Both the position numbers and the translations under genes were made by a program. 64,000 nt of DNA from Azospirillaceae bacterium (lineage in GTDB: Bacteria > Pseudomonadota > Alphaproteobacteria > Azospirillales > Azospirillaceae). Under the pieces are notes generated by a model. The model saw nothing but the letters and a program-made list of their open reading frames with translations. It searched no databases and was not told where the DNA came from. Where the stretch lies: positions 1 to 64,000 of the forward strand of contig DASQNC010000044.1 in assembly GCA_035645145.1 (NCBI GenBank), written 5' to 3'. Below are positions 62,243-64,000 of the stretch, piece after piece. Positions within the stretch are counted from its first letter, which is position 1; every line of letters starts with the position of its first letter.

Positions 62243-63022
62243 TCAATCCGCCGCCCCCGAGCGCCCCTCCCCGGAACGCAACGCCTCGGAACGAGCCACC
62301 GTCCGGCTCCTTTCCGCTCCGTTGTCGGCGATCTCGCGGACCAGTTTCGCCATCAACGCCCCCAGAAACTCCCGCCGGCTCTCGGCGGCCACGACGAAGG
62401 CGCCGGCACCGCCGATCACGTCCTGCTCGAAATGGGTGCGCAGCGGCACGCCCTGCACCGCCAGCCGCCCCTCCGGCGGCTGCACGACAAGACCGTTGAT
62501 GGTGACCCCGTGCGCCACCGCGTCGTCACGCGCCGCACGCACCGGACGCCCCCCGAAGTGCGCCCCGTCCGCGGAGACGTCGATGACCCTGCGCTCGCCT
62601 TCGTAGGCATTGGCGGTCATCAGGCGCAGGCCGTAGTCGATCGCCCCGGAGATGGAATTCCAGCCCCGGGCCGCACGGGGGGCGGCCGTCAGGCGTACGC
62701 CGAACGCCCGTGCATCCTCCTCGCCGCGGATCAAGGTCCAATCGGCGATCACATGCTGACTGTCCGCCCCGCCCCACTCCAGGTACACGACCGCGATGCG
62801 AGCGTGCCGGCCGGACCGGACGGCATCGATGACCGGCCCGCTTGCCAGGGCCTGGGCATAGCCTTCGCGCTGGAAGCGCAACTCCTCGTCGTCGATGGAC
62901 CCCGACCCGTCGGCGGCGAGGACCAGTTCGAGGTCCACCGGTTCCGCGGCGCGGGCCGGAACGTGGACACCTGGATGTTGGGAGGCGAGGAGCAGGACCG
63001 CGGCGACGGACGGCAGGCGCAT
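62243..63022 (-). CDS. DUF1194 family secreted protein (vWA-like)
   Basis: 259 aa. A signal peptide (LPSVAAVLLLASQHPGVHVP) is followed by a von Willebrand A-type fold with the metal-ion site LVLAADGSGSIDDEE, RIAVVYLEWGG and VIDVSADGAHFGGRP. DUF1194 proteins are periplasmic or secreted and of unknown function. It is convergent with the ATP synthase operon. Confidence 0.88.
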   Translation of the reverse strand: MRLPSVAAVLLLASQHPGVHVPARAAEPVDLELVLAADGSGSIDDEELRFQREGYAQALASGPVIDAVRSGRHARIAVVYLEWGGADSQHVIADWTLIRGEEDARAFGVRLTAAPRAARGWNSISGAIDYGLRLMTANAYEGERRVIDVSADGAHFGGRPVRAARDDAVAHGVTINGLVVQPPEGRLAVQGVPLRTHFEQDVIGGAGAFVVAAESRREFLGALMAKLVREIADNGAERSRTVARSEALRSGEGRSGAAD

Positions 63023-63247
63023 GGCTTGCTCCTTCCTGACGGGTGCGTCGAGCCTAACGGCAAGGGGAAACCCCGGCTATTCCCCGCAAGGCCAAGGGAC
63101 GACGCAAGTGCGCGGATGGAACACCGGCCTCTCGCCAACCACCTTGCGTATCGGCTATGGTCACGCCGCCACTTCCTTGCTGGCGTGCCACGATGGACGG
63201 AGACCGTGGGTAGCCACCCTCCCGGTCCGGACTATCCGGAACCGACG

Positions 63248-63904
63248 ATGCATGGGGCCAATGCAGCCCACGACCATACTGTTGGCGGCCAACGCGCCTC
63301 GGACATCCTCGTCCACTTCGTCACGACGTTCCCGGGCGAGGAAATCAGCATGGCGGATTTCGTGGCGGCCCTGGGGCACCGGGCATTCGGCCTGCTCCTG
63401 CTCCTGGTCAGCCTGCCCACCGCGCTGCCGATTCCGGGCATCTCGTCGGTTCTCGGCCTGCCGTTGATCCTGTTCGGCGCGCAGATGCTGCTGGGCTTTC
63501 CCCGGCCGCACATTCCGGCCCGGCTCGCCCGGGTACGGATCGAGCGGCGCAAGCTGGTCGAGGCCATGGGCCGCGCCGTCCCGTACCTGCGCCGTGCCGA
63601 GCGCCTGCTCCGCCCCCGGGCCAAGGGCCTGACCGGCACCACCGCCGAACGGGCGGTCGGGGCGATGACGCTCCTGCTCGGCTTAATCCTCATCCTGCCC
63701 ATCTGGGGCGGCAACCTGCTGCCCGCCGTCTCCATCGCCGCCATGGCATTGGGCATGGTCGAGCGCGATGGCATGTTCGTTCTGGGAGGCCTCGGCCTCG
63801 GCCTCGTCTCCACACTGCTGGTCGGCACGGTCGTCGCCTTCGGCGCGGCGGCCTTGGCCTACGGGGCCGACCTCGTTTCCCGTCTCGCCGGTCTGTTCGG
63901 CTAA
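63248..63904 (+). CDS. exoD: Exopolysaccharide synthesis ExoD-like membrane protein
   Basis: 218 aa. The ExoD opening ASDILVHFVTTFPGEEISMAD and the later LLLLVSLPTALPIPGISSVLGLPLILFGAQML are characteristic, followed by several membrane segments. ExoD proteins are needed for exopolysaccharide production and alkaline tolerance in Sinorhizobium; the exact activity is unknown. It is followed 16 bases later by the start of a CorC/HlyC-family gene. Confidence 0.9.
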   Translation: MHGANAAHDHTVGGQRASDILVHFVTTFPGEEISMADFVAALGHRAFGLLLLLVSLPTALPIPGISSVLGLPLILFGAQMLLGFPRPHIPARLARVRIERRKLVEAMGRAVPYLRRAERLLRPRAKGLTGTTAERAVGAMTLLLGLILILPIWGGNLLPAVSIAAMALGMVERDGMFVLGGLGLGLVSTLLVGTVVAFGAAALAYGADLVSRLAGLFG

Positions 63905-63920
63905 GGAAGTGCACCGTCCG

Positions 63921-64000
63921 ATGGTCTGGGAACTGGTCATCATCGTCCTGCTGGTGCTGGTCAACGGCTTCTTCTCCATGTCGGAGATGGCCGTCGTCTC
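63921..64000 (+). CDS. CNNM/DUF21 (CorC/HlyC-like) membrane protein, 3' end beyond window
   Basis: Only the first 26 codons are inside the window. The start MVWELVIIVLLVLVNGFFSM followed by SEMAVV is the first membrane helix and conserved polar stretch of the DUF21 family, whose members usually carry CBS and CorC domains further on and are linked to magnesium or cobalt handling. AAGGAAG lies 10 bases upstream of the ATG. Confidence 0.7.
   Translation, partial: MVWELVIIVLLVLVNGFFSMSEMAVV

Noticed and set aside
1-64000. CRISPR arrays, insertion sequences, integrases or prophage
   Set aside because: No direct-repeat/spacer pattern, transposase or integrase motif was seen. The only repeats are the RTX duplication and short hairpins.

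Overview
The window comes from a chromosome with very high G+C content, most likely a Rhodospirillales-type alphaproteobacterium related to the Azospirillum/Skermanella group. Evidence: an F0 operon with separate b' and b subunits (atpI-atpB-atpE-atpF'-atpF), a CpdR-type receiver protein next to N-formylglutamate amidohydrolase, a PhyR general-stress regulator, the short alphaproteobacterial form of ribosomal protein L36, a split glycolate oxidase glcDEF, a small flagellin, and RTX and ExoD proteins. The species cannot be named from sequence reading alone. No prophage, insertion sequence, CRISPR array or integrase was seen. This is core chromosome with catabolic islands.

Layout. 1-2.4 kb: 3' part of a secreted RTX protein with a 600-bp internal duplication. 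2.7-6.7 kb: glcDEF (minus strand). 7-11.5 kb: membrane protein, rpmJ, a methyltransferase, tRNA-Val(GAC), cpdR, N-formylglutamate amidohydrolase and a GNAT acetyltransferase. 11.5-11.7 kb: a probable minus-strand small RNA. 12-15.6 kb: otsA-glk (trehalose-6-phosphate synthesis) and a class V aminotransferase. 15.7-22.2 kb: flagellin, an unusual uracil-DNA glycosylase, an orphan Bug-type binding protein with a split AtuA-like pair, and a chemoreceptor. 22.4-30.2 kb: catabolic genes, namely adenine deaminase, dgcN-dgcA for D-glutamate, a CRTAC1-like protein, and a cyclase-BKACE pair. 30.3-39.3 kb: cell-envelope and stress genes (mepA, ycjX-ycjF, phyR, a two-gene small-protein operon, a Tat-exported amidase, a BON lipoprotein, a secreted helical protein, a TauE permease). 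39.4-45.5 kb: an unrecognised 297-aa protein and a peptide-type ABC transporter with a fused double ATPase. 45.7-51.8 kb: PRC-barrel protein, CBS protein, hybrid histidine kinase, phosphatase, secreted protein, DUF3293. 52-53.8 kb: minCDE. 54.1-58.3 kb: SHOCT protein, a promoter-to-terminator leader before phoH, a Sco1-like protein, a frameshifted C1q-like pseudogene, and an FMN riboswitch with ribB. 58.4-64 kb: small membrane proteins, the ATP synthase F0 operon, DUF1194, exoD, and the start of a CorC/HlyC-family gene.

The points most worth following are: two probable non-coding RNAs (about 11.54-11.63 kb minus and 54.57-54.71 kb plus, the second possibly a phoH attenuator); a CpdR homologue lacking two of the conserved receiver switch residues; a pseudogene whose three frameshifts all fall in C runs; a 4Fe-4S-less family-4-like uracil-DNA glycosylase; an orphan phyR; and a series of long perfect hairpins without U tracts between convergent genes.
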